Of a stretch of 64,000 bases of DNA, positions 1 to 10,710 are shown piece after piece (positions within the stretch are counted from its first letter, which is position 1; each line of letters opens with the position of its first letter). Made by a program: the position numbers and the translations under genes. The DNA is from Takakia lepidozioides (taxonomy: Eukaryota; Streptophyta; Takakiopsida; Takakiales; Takakiaceae), in assembly GCA_030704615.1 (NCBI GenBank), contig CM060734.1, positions 50,732,042 through 50,796,041 of the forward strand. Direction: 5' to 3'. A model generated the notes under the pieces. That model saw only the letters and a program-made list of their open reading frames with translations. It ran no database searches and was not told where the DNA came from.

Positions 1-541
1 TGTCCGCCCAATCTGACTGTGGCGTAGCCTCCACTTGCTCTGCCATAACCACCTTGAGAACATCCTCTGGGGAAGAAACATTCTCAACCTCTTCAAAAAC
101 ATTGGTCACCTTGGCCTCCAACTGATCTTCAGTGTATGGCTTTCCCCACTCCTCATATTGTTGCTTGAGAGATCCAATGACTCTCTCTTTCCGCATCTCA
201 GCCCACATCTGCCATGGGTGTTTGCACCCCATGATCCTGTGCTCGCCCCCACTCACTGCCTCAACCATCCCGGTTGGCAGAGGGGATACAATACCAAATG
301 GGAGTACAGAAGTAGCCACCACTGTCTGCAACCTCCGTTGATCAGCCATGCACAAGCCAATGACCCATGTTAAGCAATTTAGATCCATTGCTTGACCCAA
401 CACATGTCGGCGTGATGCCTCTGACAGAGCTGGCACAGCTGTAGTGCCCGTGGCAAATCCCATTGCCCGCTCTCGCTCATCTGCATTGGGCTCCACCAAT
501 TGTTGTAGCACACTGTCCCAAATCAACCCAGGACCATTGTC
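1..541 (-). pseudogene. Copy A methyltransferase-RT linker (partial)
   Basis: This stretch aligns with copy B 25284-25735, the segment between methyltransferase and reverse transcriptase. Shared landmarks on the minus strand are the LNCLTW stretch near 370-390 and the Gly/His block VSGGEHRIMGCKHPWQMW near 190-260. No known domain is recognised in it. The reading frame is broken by at least one frameshift and the sequence runs off the window edge before RT begins. Confidence 0.6.
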
Positions 542-1397
542 TCAAAAAACATGAGACGAGGGAAAGCTCATGAGCGTAGGCAAGGCCGCACGTGGCTGCC
601 CCACTCGATTTACCACTGCTAGAGGTGGACGGTTATCATGTCGCACCCTTTGTGGTTGCCTCCCTTGGTCCAAAATGCCCTCAACTGTGAGATTGGGTGG
701 CCGTTGAATGGAATCGTATGCTCTCTTGAGCAGCTCTGGTGGTGCAAGATTGGTCCACCACAATCGAGGTCGATGCGCTCGTGATCCCACCGCTGCTACA
801 TCCAATAGCACCGCCGATCCAATCCAAGACCGCACCTGATGCACACTGGCCATAACCCTGGCCCGAGAGTCCCCCATAAGAGGAACATTCTCCAAGATAT
901 ATGCTAGAGGTTGCACTTGCCTCATCTGCAAGTCACGCACATACTCTCAACATCTCCCAAAATAAATGCGATCGTGCATCATGCAAGCCGTTCCCATGAC
1001 CCGCGGGAGAGTGTCCTTGGCAAGGCTATCCTGCTATCACCAAGTCAATGGCACCATGCCGGTCCAAATCATCCGCCCCCAGCAAGTTAATGTCTACTGG
1101 CAAGGCCTTTTGATACCCTTGAATTGCTGGGAGAGGCAACAACTCAGGATACCGGTGTATGAGCAAGGCGATGTGGCGCATAGAAATACGCCGAGCTATC
1201 TCATCCTTCTCCACATATAAGTACTTGCGTACTTTAATCCCAGCTTGCAACACTCCTGCAAGCCCAGTGCTCATGCCTCCAAACAGGTCTAGTAAACAAA
1301 TCCCTGATTCAGGTGGTTGCCAGGTAATGGGCACTGTATCCAAAGGAGCTAACTGAGGAGGTCCAGGTGATGTCACTAAACTCCCCTCACCCACCAA
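542..1397 (-). pseudogene. Copy A C5 cytosine DNA methyltransferase domain
   Basis: Motifs appear in the order of DNMT3-type enzymes. Motif I is LLDLFGGMSTGLAG (SAM binding), near 1300-1260. Motif II is YVEKDEIARR. Then comes DLVIAG followed by an in-frame stop (1026-1028) exactly where copy B has Trp, and immediately downstream the catalytic loop PCQG with the Cys codon at 1022-1020. After a frameshift, motif VI ILENVP (about 905-890) and motif VIII GSRAHRPRLWWTNL (about 790-750) follow. The motif order I-IV-VI-VIII is not circularly permuted, unlike plant DRM2. It is embedded in the pol region between protease and RT. Function as DNA methyltransferase is inferred from the motifs; this copy is inactivated by the stop and frameshifts. 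Confidence 0.85.
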
Positions 1398-1412
1398 TGG
1401 ATAGGCCTCCTG

Positions 1413-2723
1413 TCATGCTTGGTGCACACACTCGCCTGCTACTCGATGCAAATTCCTAACTGTACCCCACAGTGGAATATGAACAGACACATGAGGATGC
1501 AAATCAGCCTTGTATGCCAATTGTTTGTCCTCATCAGGTGGTGGCCTATCATCTGCATGGCTATTGCCCTCCAAGAGCTCACCACCCCAAGCCACCACCC
1601 CTGAGAATGCAGCCAATGTGGGCATCATGTTCCTATGATCCACCGCTACATTCCCAATAAACCGCACTGGGAGCAGTGCACGTCGACCATCCCCTGACTG
1701 CCATTCCGGCCTGTAGGATGCCGTTTCCTCCCAAAAGTCCAAAGTAAAGCCCATCGGGTATAACACAGCCCCACCAACAAGCACATCATAAGACATCGCG
1801 TCCGTAACAATGGCTTTAGCTCTCATGACAGAGCCATCTGTAGGATGATCTGGCTGCAATCAAATGAAGAGCTCATGGCTTGTAATCCCTCGTGCCTTCT
1901 CTAAACCGCCCAAAGATGTTTGAATTTGGAAAGGGCAAGGCTCCAAATCCGCCTCTGTAAGACCCAAGCGTGCAATTGTTGCTCTCCCCAACATCAATGG
2001 CTGTGCTCCCGAGTCCAACAAGACCCGCAGTGGCCTATACCTCCTCCTGGCTGGGCCACCCAACTTAAACACATCATCCTGATTGTCCACCAGGACTACC
2101 CCAGGAGTCACCATACTACGCTCAATGGCTGGTCTAGCTGGCAACTCTTGCAACCTTGTAGCTGTCGCTTGCCACGACGCAGCTGTGGCTATCTTCACCC
2201 TTGAATCCAGGGCATCCATGCACTGCACCTGATCCGCTATCCCCGCAGATAGTGCCAATGCATCACCACTCTCACAGAGTCTAGCTGCCAGTCTAAACAC
2301 TGCAACTGGCCGCATCCCCGACATTGCAATTGTCGTGGCAGAAAACAATAGAGCTTGGCAAATTGCCGTAGCCGCCCCCAACAATGTACTGGCTGCACCT
2401 TGCTTTGCAGCACCACCCACTGGCATTTCCCGAGCCACACCAACTCTCCCCAATGACACTCGTGGCTCTACTTCTGACACACTTGGGCGAGCGGGTGTCA
2501 TCGATGACATAGTTGGCACTGTCTCAGCCAATGTGAAAGACTGTGGAAGCCTTGTCTGCCGACTTGCTTCCCCTCTTTGTGGATCAAAATCCACATTCGC
2601 TCCTCTTGGCTCAGGAACACGCGTTGCTGCTCGAGTGACAGCAGCTGCAGAGTCCACATGCAATGGTCCTGCAAGTGCGGCTCCACACATGAAGCCCATA
2701 CCAATCTGGTCTTCCCTAGACAT
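1413..2723 (-). pseudogene. Copy A aspartic protease and protease-methyltransferase linker
   Basis: The reading frame 2723-1860 carries the retropepsin active-site motif LLDSGAQPLMLGR near its end. It is followed after a stop/frame change by 1859-1413, with the block DVLVGGAVLYPMGFTLDFWEE typical of the region just downstream of the protease in this family. The first 180 residues are Ala/Val-rich and unassigned; they align with copy B 23174-23700. The protease would cut the polyprotein. The break at 1860 separates active site and C-terminal lobe, so the copy is inactive. Confidence 0.7.
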
Positions 2724-2729
2724 ATGAAG

Positions 2730-3229
2730 TTATGCAGGTGGGGCTTGAACCTCAAGCCTTGGAGCTGGTGCAACATGAGTAGTGGCCATGGCAGCAAGAC
2801 GTTGCTCTAGCTGGGCAAGTCTATCCACCATGCCTTGGTCATAATCTTGACCTTGACCATGTGCTCCTTGGTTTTGGTTATGTCCTCCACCCCGACCTCT
2901 GGCTCCTCTACCTCTCTGGACTACATTGCCTCGTCCTCGGCCACCTTTGTTCTCTTGGAACTGGCCTGGCCGTAGCTCAGGATGTAAGTCATAACAATGG
3001 GTCTCTTCATGCCCATACTTGCCACAATGCCCACATTGTAGTTGTGTAGGTTGTGCCTGTGCCGGCCCTTTGCCTCTCTCCGGGCAATCTCTCTTAAGGG
3101 TCCTCCACAATCCCAACAAATCATACTTGACTGTTGTTGGCCTGAGAATGAAGGAAATGACCTATGCAATTGAGATCCTCTCGGCCCTTCCCTGGGCTTT
3201 GCCTTAGCCCCCTTGTTGCCTTGAGCACG
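2730..3229 (-). pseudogene. Copy A nucleocapsid with CCHC zinc knuckles
   Basis: This continues gag on the far side of the CACTA insertion. Two zinc-knuckle motifs are visible: a first one beginning CWDCGG, whose downstream His/Cys are disturbed by a frameshift, and an intact CGHCGKYGHEETHC of the C-x2-C-x4-H-x4-C type. A Gly/Arg-rich RNA-binding-like tail follows (GGRGRGNVVQRGRG region), then a short leucine-heptad-like segment (QLEQRLAAM). Copy B has the same order at 22493-23173. The role inferred from the family is RNA packaging. At least one frameshift separates the first knuckle from the second. Confidence 0.75.
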
Positions 3230-4072
3230 CACTACAACAGATCGCGGTAGTTATGACTGCCAAACCATGGTAGTCATGGTTTTCATGACTTTGACCATGA
3301 CTGCACCATGTTTTTATATGAAATTGACCTCCCGCAGTCGTTCATACGACTGTAGTCATATGAACGACTATCTAAGTAGTCGTCTGTGTGACTACATGGC
3401 TCCGGAATGGGCGGAAGGCTGGTCAACGGCAATTGACCAAATTTAGCTCACCATTCATAGTCATTTCCATGACTACAGTGTACATGGATGAGGTTACGTA
3501 GTCATGATGACTATCGGGGATTTTGTAATTTGGTGTGTATAATACAATTAAAACACCATATGATCATATGAATGACTAATGGGTGTATTGGTTAACAGGT
3601 AGAGAACTATAACTCTTATAGTAAAGAGGTTGCAGGTTCAAACTCCTCTAAGTACAATCAAATGGAGAAGATGGTCTTAGGGTTAGTAGGCGAGCTAGGT
3701 ATAGCACGTGGTACCCTAGATGGACTGCCACGTGGTTTTTTCATTATTATAAAATGCATTATGTCACGTGGCACAATGCGGTGCGACGCGGCGTTTGACA
3801 TATGTTTTTATTTTTTTAGTTTTAATTTAATTTAATTTAATTTTCAATTGCGCCTCGCCACGTGACGCGGCAGCGGCGGCTACAGTATAGTATATATGAC
3901 TGCAGTGAGAGATATCACTTGGTTCATCTTACTGTAGTTATCCGGACCGTACCATTCTATACTCATTGTATTGACTTGGTATACATGACTTACAGTCATA
4001 GAAGTCATATGTACCGTTATAACTGCAAAATAGTCATATATACAGTCATAAATACCGCGATCTGTTGTAGTG
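3230..4072. mobile_element. Non-autonomous CACTA (EnSpm-type) transposon, 843 bp
   Basis: The left end reads CACTACAACAGATCGCGGTA and the right end is its near-perfect inverted complement, ending in CTGTTGTAGTG. The element is flanked by a 3-bp duplication ACG (3227-3229 and 4073-4075), the size known for the CACTA superfamily. Subterminal copies of short motifs based on TCATATGAATGACTA/AGTCAT occur in both orientations, as expected for transposase-binding subterminal repeats. The interior is AT-rich with (TTTAA)n near 3820-3845 and holds no transposase ORF. It splits the gag of copy A. Confidence 0.85.
3586..3650 (+). other. tRNA-like A/B-box sequence inside the CACTA element
   Basis: An A-box-like stretch TTGGTTAACAGGTAGAG (about 3588-3604) is followed about 35 bases later by GGTTCAAACTCC (3635-3646), one base off the tRNA B-box consensus. 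The segment ACTAT...ATAGT between them could form an anticodon-like stem. Acceptor and T stems do not pair well, so it is not called a functional tRNA. It may be tRNA-derived sequence or a fortuitous internal pol III promoter. Confidence 0.3.
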
Positions 4073-5066
4073 ACGTTGGGGTAGTGGTTGTTGTTGGCTA
4101 GGAGTCCCACTTCGTTGTGTCTCCTGACCAAATCCCACCATGACCACTCGCTCCTCCACCATATTGAGCTCTATCCGCTCTGCCAGCAAAAACACATTTG
4201 CTAAGGTGGGTTGGGCCATTTGTAGGAGAGTTGCATCCCGCACCCTTCTCCTCAACTCCTTGTCCAATATCCCATACCAGAATTGGACTGCTTGAGCTTC
4301 CGTAACTCCTTGGGTTACATTTATCAATCGCCTCATGCGCGTGTAAGCCTCCCTTAAACTCTCGGCAGATATTCGTTGGAACTCTCGCAAACTCCGCAAT
4401 TTCTCCGTCCTTATCCCGTGGTAGTTTCTCTTTAACTCCTCGAAAAACTCCACAACTGGGTTAAAGGCAGGCACGGGTGTTGGTGCTGCAGCAGGAACTT
4501 GGGTGGACTTCCCAGCTCTTGTTCCACTTGACGTCCCACTGCTGCTTGCAAAAGCTGCCGGTGTAGCTGCCAGTGTCACCACTACCCTTGTGCCTCTAGT
4601 GATGGAGACATAGTCGGTGACCAATACACCTGTCATTCCTCAATCTCCACCTCATGTCCCCGCCTAAACTCATGGTAGTTATCCATGGGCGGCCCCTCAA
4701 GGTGCTGAAACAGCCCCTTCCACGCCATAAAAGGCGTAAACAGTTGTGGATTGCGCATCTGCTGCAAATCACACCAACTATCAAATTCCTATATGAAATC
4801 ATCAAGCTCGATGGTGCCCACAACTCCAGAGTACCGACGTGGCCCCTTGGTAGCCCCTTGGTAGCTCTATACATTTCCTCCATTGTATCCCACAACAATG
4901 GCACGGAAATGGCTTGCACCCTCGGCGAGAATCCTCCTAACTCTAAGTCTGAACCTTCCTTAGAAGACACTGAAGGTGAAGGTGGCCTAAACCGCATACC
5001 TCGTCTTGTATACCCACTAGTATCGCTGGTGCTCGTACCGGCACTCTCCTCAGCAACTGGTGGCAC
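4046..5066 (-). pseudogene. Copy A gag, N-terminal and capsid part
   Basis: This is the gag region of copy A. The start at 5066 gives a Pro/Ser-rich N-terminus with a TRRGMRFRPPSPS block that matches copy B. A frameshift around 4630-4900 moves the reading frame. From about 4636 a retrotransposon gag domain follows, with a conserved stretch around NPVVEFFEELKRNY and a helical segment ending in LANVFLLAERIELNM. The frame ends where the CACTA element begins (4072); the zinc-knuckle part continues from 3229 downwards. Known role of the family: nucleocapsid-like coat for element RNA. Copy A keeps about 40 residues (around QAVQFWYGILDKEL) that copy B has lost, so the two are independent descendants. 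Confidence 0.75.
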
Positions 5067-5215
5067 CTCCGTGATGAAAACTCACAACCACACCTGTTAT
5101 AAACCTGTCTCTAATCCCCATTTCCACAAGGTAACCTGGTAGAGAACCTGTTGCAGCTCATGGCTTAGACTACTTAGGTTCGTAACATAAACCTGCACCT
5201 GCATCCACCACAAGC

Positions 5216-6239
5216 ACTTATATGGTCTGCTGGTCATCAACCCAGCCTCACCATAAAAGAAACAATGATGGTCTGACTGGTCATCACCCCAGCCTCACCA
5301 TCGACAACATGTTACAATACAAGTTGGGCTTTTCGACTCTGTATTTGACTCATTTTTGAGTCGTTTGCGACATTTTTACTCCCAACCTCCATAGTCGAAC
5401 ATGCGTAACAAAGGTCAAGTCATTTTAGTCAAGCAGTCGAATCCAGATGCCAGGTTCTGATAGTGAAATGTGACAGTAAAACCTAGGGGGTGACGTGTAG
5501 GGAGCACAGTATGACGTGGATGTGACGTTGCTATGACGTGTAGTAAAGTGCTTTAACTGAATTATAAGGTGGATGCATGACGTGTAGTGAGTGGCTTAAG
5601 GGCAGAGTGACGTGGATGCATGACATATAGTAAAGTGGTCTAACTGAAGTGGAACATATTGACTATGTTCCATGATGTTTAGTATACGGTTTGACTGTGA
5701 ATCAGTGATAGTGAGTTTGCTTGCCTTTGTATAGTGTAATATTCTACTGTGAAGCAGTAAAAGAGGACACATTTTAGCAAATAGGTTTCACTCTGGGGGT
5801 GTATATATATATATTGGGAGGCTTTTTATTTAATATTTGGTTTTTTTGTTTATTACTGTTATTTCGTTTTTTTCATTTACTTTTAGTTTATATCTGTATG
5901 TATGTGAATTAGTGGGTATTGTATTTAAATATTTTGATTCGCTGCACTGCATTGAAAATATATTACAAATACAACAAAACATAGAATACAAATACAGGTC
6001 GGAACCAAAAACATTTGGATGGCTCAAAACTGGTTTATATCAAGAGTGTTTTGCAAAACAAGTTTTGACCACATTCTACAAATGACCAATATGAGGGCCA
6101 TGTTGCCATATCCATAGATCACTGCCCAACTGAAGTCATTGAGTAAGGATAATCTGCTGTGCAGCTAGGTCCAGCACTATCGTGGACATGTCAAGGGAAC
6201 GTTAGAAATCATTTGAGAATGAATTCAGGCAGTTTCAGA
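5216..6239. other. No gene seen; short direct repeats
   Basis: There is a duplicated 33-bp block at 5222-5254 and 5268-5301 (TGGTCTG.CTGGTCATCA type). A run of imperfect repeats with the core TGACGTGTAGTAAAGTG or GACGTGGATG lies between about 5490 and 5640. A (TA)n run is near 5800-5813. This may be the unrecognised 5' leader or LTR of copy A, but no match to copy B termini was found. Confidence 0.4.
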
Positions 6240-7200
6240 GAATGGTGGTGCCAGCTACCTTGTCATCCAAAGTGACATCCACTTCTAGGGCTGCCTTAAC
6301 ATACATATCCAACAAGGCAGTGTTTAGAGTGACAACTCCAGCTTTGACGATGTCATCATGGACCTTTGTGCCCTTTTGAGGGCTGCCAGGCTCACATTTG
6401 ACGTAGATGTACACCAGGGGAATGTGAGAATGACATCTGGTACAATTTCAGCTTGGATAATGTCACCATAAACCTCTTTGCCCCTTCCCAGGGCTGCTAG
6501 GCTCGCATATGCATATTACAAAAACAAATGAACATAACAGCCTGGTCTGGCTTCATCCCTTCCCACATCATTTGCTCTTATGTTTCCAAAGCCTTAATCC
6601 CATACGCATGCTGCACATACCTTGCAATCATGGCACTCCAAAATACCACATCTCGTTCAGTCATATTGTCAAACTCTCCCTTCACATCAGGCTTGCTGCA
6701 CCCACATTTGGCATACATGTCCACCAAGGCAGAGTTCAGAATGACAATTTCCACTTTAACGATCGGCATAAGCAAGGGGAAGGAGACAACAGAGCTGCTG
6801 CACTCTCCCAGCGCCAAAAAAACCAAAAGAAAAAAAAATGGAGGGGCTGAGAGAGCCGCCATGGCTGTGAAGTGCCAGTATGCTGCAACGTGATGTGGTT
6901 GGGCTTCACCCCTTCCCCCATCAATATTTGATCATAGGTCTCCAAAGCCTCCATTCAATGTCCCTGTTGTGCATACCCTACAAGCATCACATTCCCCCCA
7001 CGTTCCATGACACCACATCTCGTTCAGCCATAGTGTTGAAAACTCCCTTCGCATCCTTAATGCACCCACATTTGGCATATATGTCCACCAGGGCAGTGTT
7101 CAGAATCACATCTCATACAAATCCAGCTTTGACGATGTCACCATGGACCTCTATCCCCTTTTCCAGAGCTCCCAGCCTTGCACACGCATGGCATAACACA
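6240..7200 (-). pseudogene. PPR-protein relics (PLS type), broken
   Basis: Minus-strand translation gives pieces of pentatricopeptide repeats. Near 6250-6400 there is a VHDDIVKAGVV...LNTALLDMYVK block; near 6580-6770, LNSALVDMYAKCGCSKPD followed by MTERDVVFWSAMIARYVQ; near 7000-7180, LGALEKGIEVHGDIVKAGF, DVILNTALVDIYAKCGC and MAERDVVSWN. Such repeats belong to organellar RNA-binding PPR proteins of the PLS class. Stops and frameshifts separate every repeat and the fragments overlap in phase with each other, so this is debris from several partial copies rather than one gene. Confidence 0.7.
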
Positions 7201-7223
7201 AACAAATGTGATGTGGTTGGGTT

Positions 7224-7800
7224 TCACCCTTTGCGCAGCAGTTGCTCATAGGTTTCCAAAGCACTCCTACCACACCCATCCTTGGTAAATCTTGCCAACA
7301 TTATATTCCACGTGATCAAGATGGTTGAGGCACTCTGTGGAAAACTTGGAGAGCATCCATGATGCTCCCACATTGGCGTTAATCCACTTTGGATAATGTG
7401 AGTGTGCACCTGTTTCCAGCTTCCAGACCTTTCATCTTGATGCACTTAAGCAAGAGACAGACAGACGTATCTGAATCTGCTGAAATGCCTTGTTGGTTTA
7501 AAGTTGTAGAGCCTCTGTCAGTCTGCCTGCCTCACAAAGCATCTTCATATGCCCAGCAGAAGAGGCATTGTGGACTCCCTCTCTTGATCCTCTTTCAGAA
7601 GCTGTGGTCATGGTTGAGGTGCTTGATTTTATCAACTGTGTCGCTGCAGCTGCTACCTTTACTTGACCATCTACCCATGCAACAGGTTTCTTGTAGCTAT
7701 TGATCCACATGGAATCATAGGTAATCTGGAGCTTGAAATCCAGCCCTCTTGGATGAATCTGGACCCACACTCTATCCCTACCCCTTCAGCTATCCATACC
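7224..7800 (-). pseudogene. PPR-protein relic, 5'-end segment
   Basis: Read on the minus strand from about 7770, this relic has an N-terminal region with WINSYKKPVAWVDGQVKVAA, a degenerate LCEAGRLTEALQ motif (first PPR) and, after a frameshift, GSWKQVHTHIIQSGLTP and ITWNIMLARFTKDGCGRSALETYEQ. The same ordered block recurs at 8711-9208 (minus) and 38954-39445 (plus). It therefore represents the 5' part of one PPR gene duplicated at least three times in the window. All copies are broken. Confidence 0.65.
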
Positions 7801-8422
7801 TCTGCACAAATCATACATACATCCTTGCCTTGCTGCTAGCAGCTGACAATGACAGCCTAGAATTGTTCCAGCAAACACCCCAACCCTACTTATCACACTA
7901 GTTCAAAGTCACTCCAAACCACCACAGATCCACCCAATGAGCTAACTTACATAATTCAGGGCCAAGTCTGGTGAGGGGGCAAAACAGGCTGCAACAGATC
8001 AAAGAAGAAGGTGCCCTCACCACATTGTCCTTGACTCATGGATTTGACCGAGCATCAACCCAAAATGACCTCTTGTGTGTGATGTTTGTGTCTGTAGTCA
8101 GGTAATGTTGGATTGGTCTATGAGAACCACCACGGTGCAGCTGAGCAAGCATAGATTGAAACACGGCCTACTAAGACCAAGCTGACTCTCCCAAGAACCT
8201 TGTAAACATCAGGAAGAACACCAAATCATGGTACTAACAGGAGCCAAGAGCCCACCTTTGCAGGATGGACAAACTTCTTCACATCGTACATTAAGAAAAG
8301 CCACACCTTGTGATTGCGGTTGTCCCACCATCGTGAAGGATCTTTATAAAACTCATGCCAGCTCACATCATGAACGAGCTAACTTGCAGAATTCTAATTT
8401 AGGGACGACTCTGATAACATGG

Positions 8423-9250
8423 TTAAACAGGGTGAAATGTATTGAAGAAGATGCCTTCATTAGCAGTGAATTGTTCTATCAATTGGGCTGCAGCCGCTTC
8501 TATTTCCAAGATGACATCTGGTACAATTCCAACTTCGACAATGTCACTATGGACCTCTTCCCTCTTTTCCAGAGCTCCCAGGCTTGCAAACACAAACAAA
8601 CGCAATGTGGTTGGGCTTCACCCCTTCACGCAACATTTGCTCATAGGTCTCCTAAGCATTCCTACCACACCTACGCTTGGTAAATCCTGCCAACATAATA
8701 TTCCACGTGATCAAAGATCATTGAGGCATTCTGTTGAACACTTGGTGAGCATCCATGATGCTCCCGCACTTAACATACATGTTGACAAGGGTGTTGAGTA
8801 GAAAAACATTTGGTGTGAATCCACTTTGGATAATGTGAGTGTGCACCTGCTTTCCAGCTTCCAGACCATCCATCTTGATGCACTTAAGCAACAGACAGAC
8901 ATATCTGAATCTGCTGAAATGCCTCCTTGGTTTAGAGTCTGTAGAGCCTCTGTCAGTCTGCCTGCGGCACAAAGTATCTTCACATGCCTAGAAGTGCCAG
9001 AAGAGGCATTGTGGACTCCCTCTCTTGATCCTCTAATTTCAACAGCTGTGGTCATGGTTGAGGTGCCTGATTTTATCAACTGTGCCACTACAGCTGCTGC
9101 CTTTAATTGACCATCTACACATGCAGGTTTCTTGTAGCTACTGATCCACCTGAAATCAAGGTAATCTGGAGCTTGAAGTCCAGCCCTCTTGGATGAATTT
9201 GGACCCACACTCTATCCCCGCTCCTTCAGCTATCCATGCCTCTGCACAAA
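8423..9250 (-). pseudogene. PPR-protein relic, second 5'-end copy
   Basis: The best-preserved piece lies at about 8972-8718. It shows MDGLEAGKQVHTHIIQSGF, NVFLLNTLVNMYVKCGS and IMDAHQVFNRMPQ, three consecutive PPR helix pairs. Further down, 8605-8423 gives LGALEKREEVHSDIVEVGIV. Upstream (9208-8973) is the same WISSYKKPACVDGQLKAAA leader as in the other copies. Frameshifts separate leader, repeats and tail. In intact family members these repeats would bind organellar RNA; nothing here predicts a working protein. Confidence 0.7.
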
Positions 9251-9599
9251 TGATGCATACATCCTTGCCTTGCAGCTGATAATGACAGCCTAGATTTGTT
9301 CTAAGAAACACCCAACTCAGCTTATTACACTAGTTCCTATACTGAATTGCGTCTGCTACTCTCCTGTAATCTAACAAGCATTCACCTTTTTGCCTCGTGT
9401 CCCACCACTGACTGGAGTCAGAAAAGTATTCATTCCACATCTTCTCCTCATCTCTGTTACGTATTTTTGGATACTTTGTTGTTGTCACGGTGGCAGTATC
9501 ATGTCAAAGTCACTCCAAACTACATTCACTCAACCAGCTAACTTACAGAATTCAACATGGAAATTCAGGGCCAATTCTAATAAGAGGGAAAAACAGGGT

Positions 9600-10710
9600 G
9601 AATGTGAAGAAGGTGCCTCGATTACCAGTGCCTGATTTTATCAGTTGTGCCGCTGCTGCTGCGGCATGACAGTTGACCATCTACCCATGCAGGTTTCTTG
9701 TAGCTATTGATCTATAGGAAATCATAAGTAATATTGTGCTTGAAATCTGGCCCTTTTGAATGAATCTAGACCTACTCTCTATCCCTGCCCCTTCAGCTAT
9801 CTCTGCTTCTACACAAATCATGCACACATCAGGGAGCTAATGACAGGGGAGGAGGGCATGGAAATTCGAACCAAGGTAGGGAAGCTCAAATATTATGCTC
9901 ATGAGGATATGGTAGAGGGTGGATCCTCAAAACATGCTGGCCTTTGTGGAGGATCTCAAGTCTCAGATTGTGCAGACCAAGACTTTGCAGGAAGAATGAT
10001 TGATTGTTGATACTGTCTCTTGCATGCCCTAAAGATCTGAAAATCAAGTTGAAAAAGTAAACCACGTGACTCTGTTCAACCCATCTGCTGAAGGCCTTAA
10101 GAGACATTTAGGGCCGGTTCTGATAAGAGGAAAAAACAGGGTGAAATGTGTTGAAGAAGGTGCCTTGAGTAGCAGTGCCTGAATTTTATCAATTGTGCCG
10201 CCGCTGCTGTTGTTGCGGCTTCCAGTTGACCATCTACGCATGCAGGTTTCTTGTAGCTATCATTCCACAGGGATTCATAGGTAATCTAGAGCTTGAAATC
10301 CGGCCCTCTTGGATGAATCTGGACCCACACTCTATCCTTGCTCCTTCGGCTATCCATACCTCTGCACAAATCATGCATAGTACCTCCTTACCTTGCTGCT
10401 AGCAGCTGACAATGACAGCCTAGATTTGTTCCAGCAAACACCCTAACCCTACTTCTCACACTAGTTCCTATGCTGACTTGTGCTTCCAACAGGCATTCAC
10501 CTTTTTGCACCAACGTCGAGCTAACTTGCAGAATTCAACCTGAAAATTTAAGGATGACTATGAATCTTGATAACAGGGAGAACAGGCTGAAATGTGTTGA
10601 AGAAGGTGCTCATATGTCTGCAAAGCCTCCATCCCGCGCCCTTGCTGTGCATATCCTGCAATCATCGCACCCCACGACACCACATCTTGTTCAGCCATAC
10701 TGTTGAACAC
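9600..10710 (-). pseudogene. PPR 5'-leader fragments, repeated
   Basis: At least two further degenerate copies of the PPR leader block are present. One, at about 9600-9800, shares with 9080-9230 the run complementary to a Lys-Lys-Pro-Ala-(Trp)-Val-Asp-Gly-Gln leader. Another, at 10130-10440, includes the conserved flank that lies just upstream of the leader in the other copies. A last fragment (10590-10700) encodes a SWGAMIAGYAQQG repeat. All are short and interrupted. Confidence 0.5.

Larger units (their letters stand above)
1..5215 (-). mobile_element. Ty3/gypsy-type retrotransposon copy A (decayed, cut by window edge)
   Basis: Read on the minus strand, this region encodes in order a gag domain, two CCHC zinc knuckles, an aspartic protease, a C5 cytosine methyltransferase and the linker that leads to reverse transcriptase. 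RT, RNase H, integrase and the 3' end lie beyond position 1. The same order and clearly related protein sequence occur in copy B (21723-28866). Homology to copy B can be followed upstream of gag to about 5215, including a shared leader block around 5125-5155; beyond that the 5' ends differ. Frameshifts, stops and a CACTA insertion (3230-4072) show it is a dead copy. No LTR could be recognised at its 5' side. Confidence 0.85.

Noticed and set aside
1-373. Plus-strand open frames at the window start
   Set aside because: They are antisense to the copy A linker, whose minus-strand translation aligns with copy B.
5830-6085. Overlapping short frames near 5.8-6.1 kb
   Set aside because: AT-rich, low-complexity, open on both strands and without recognisable domain.
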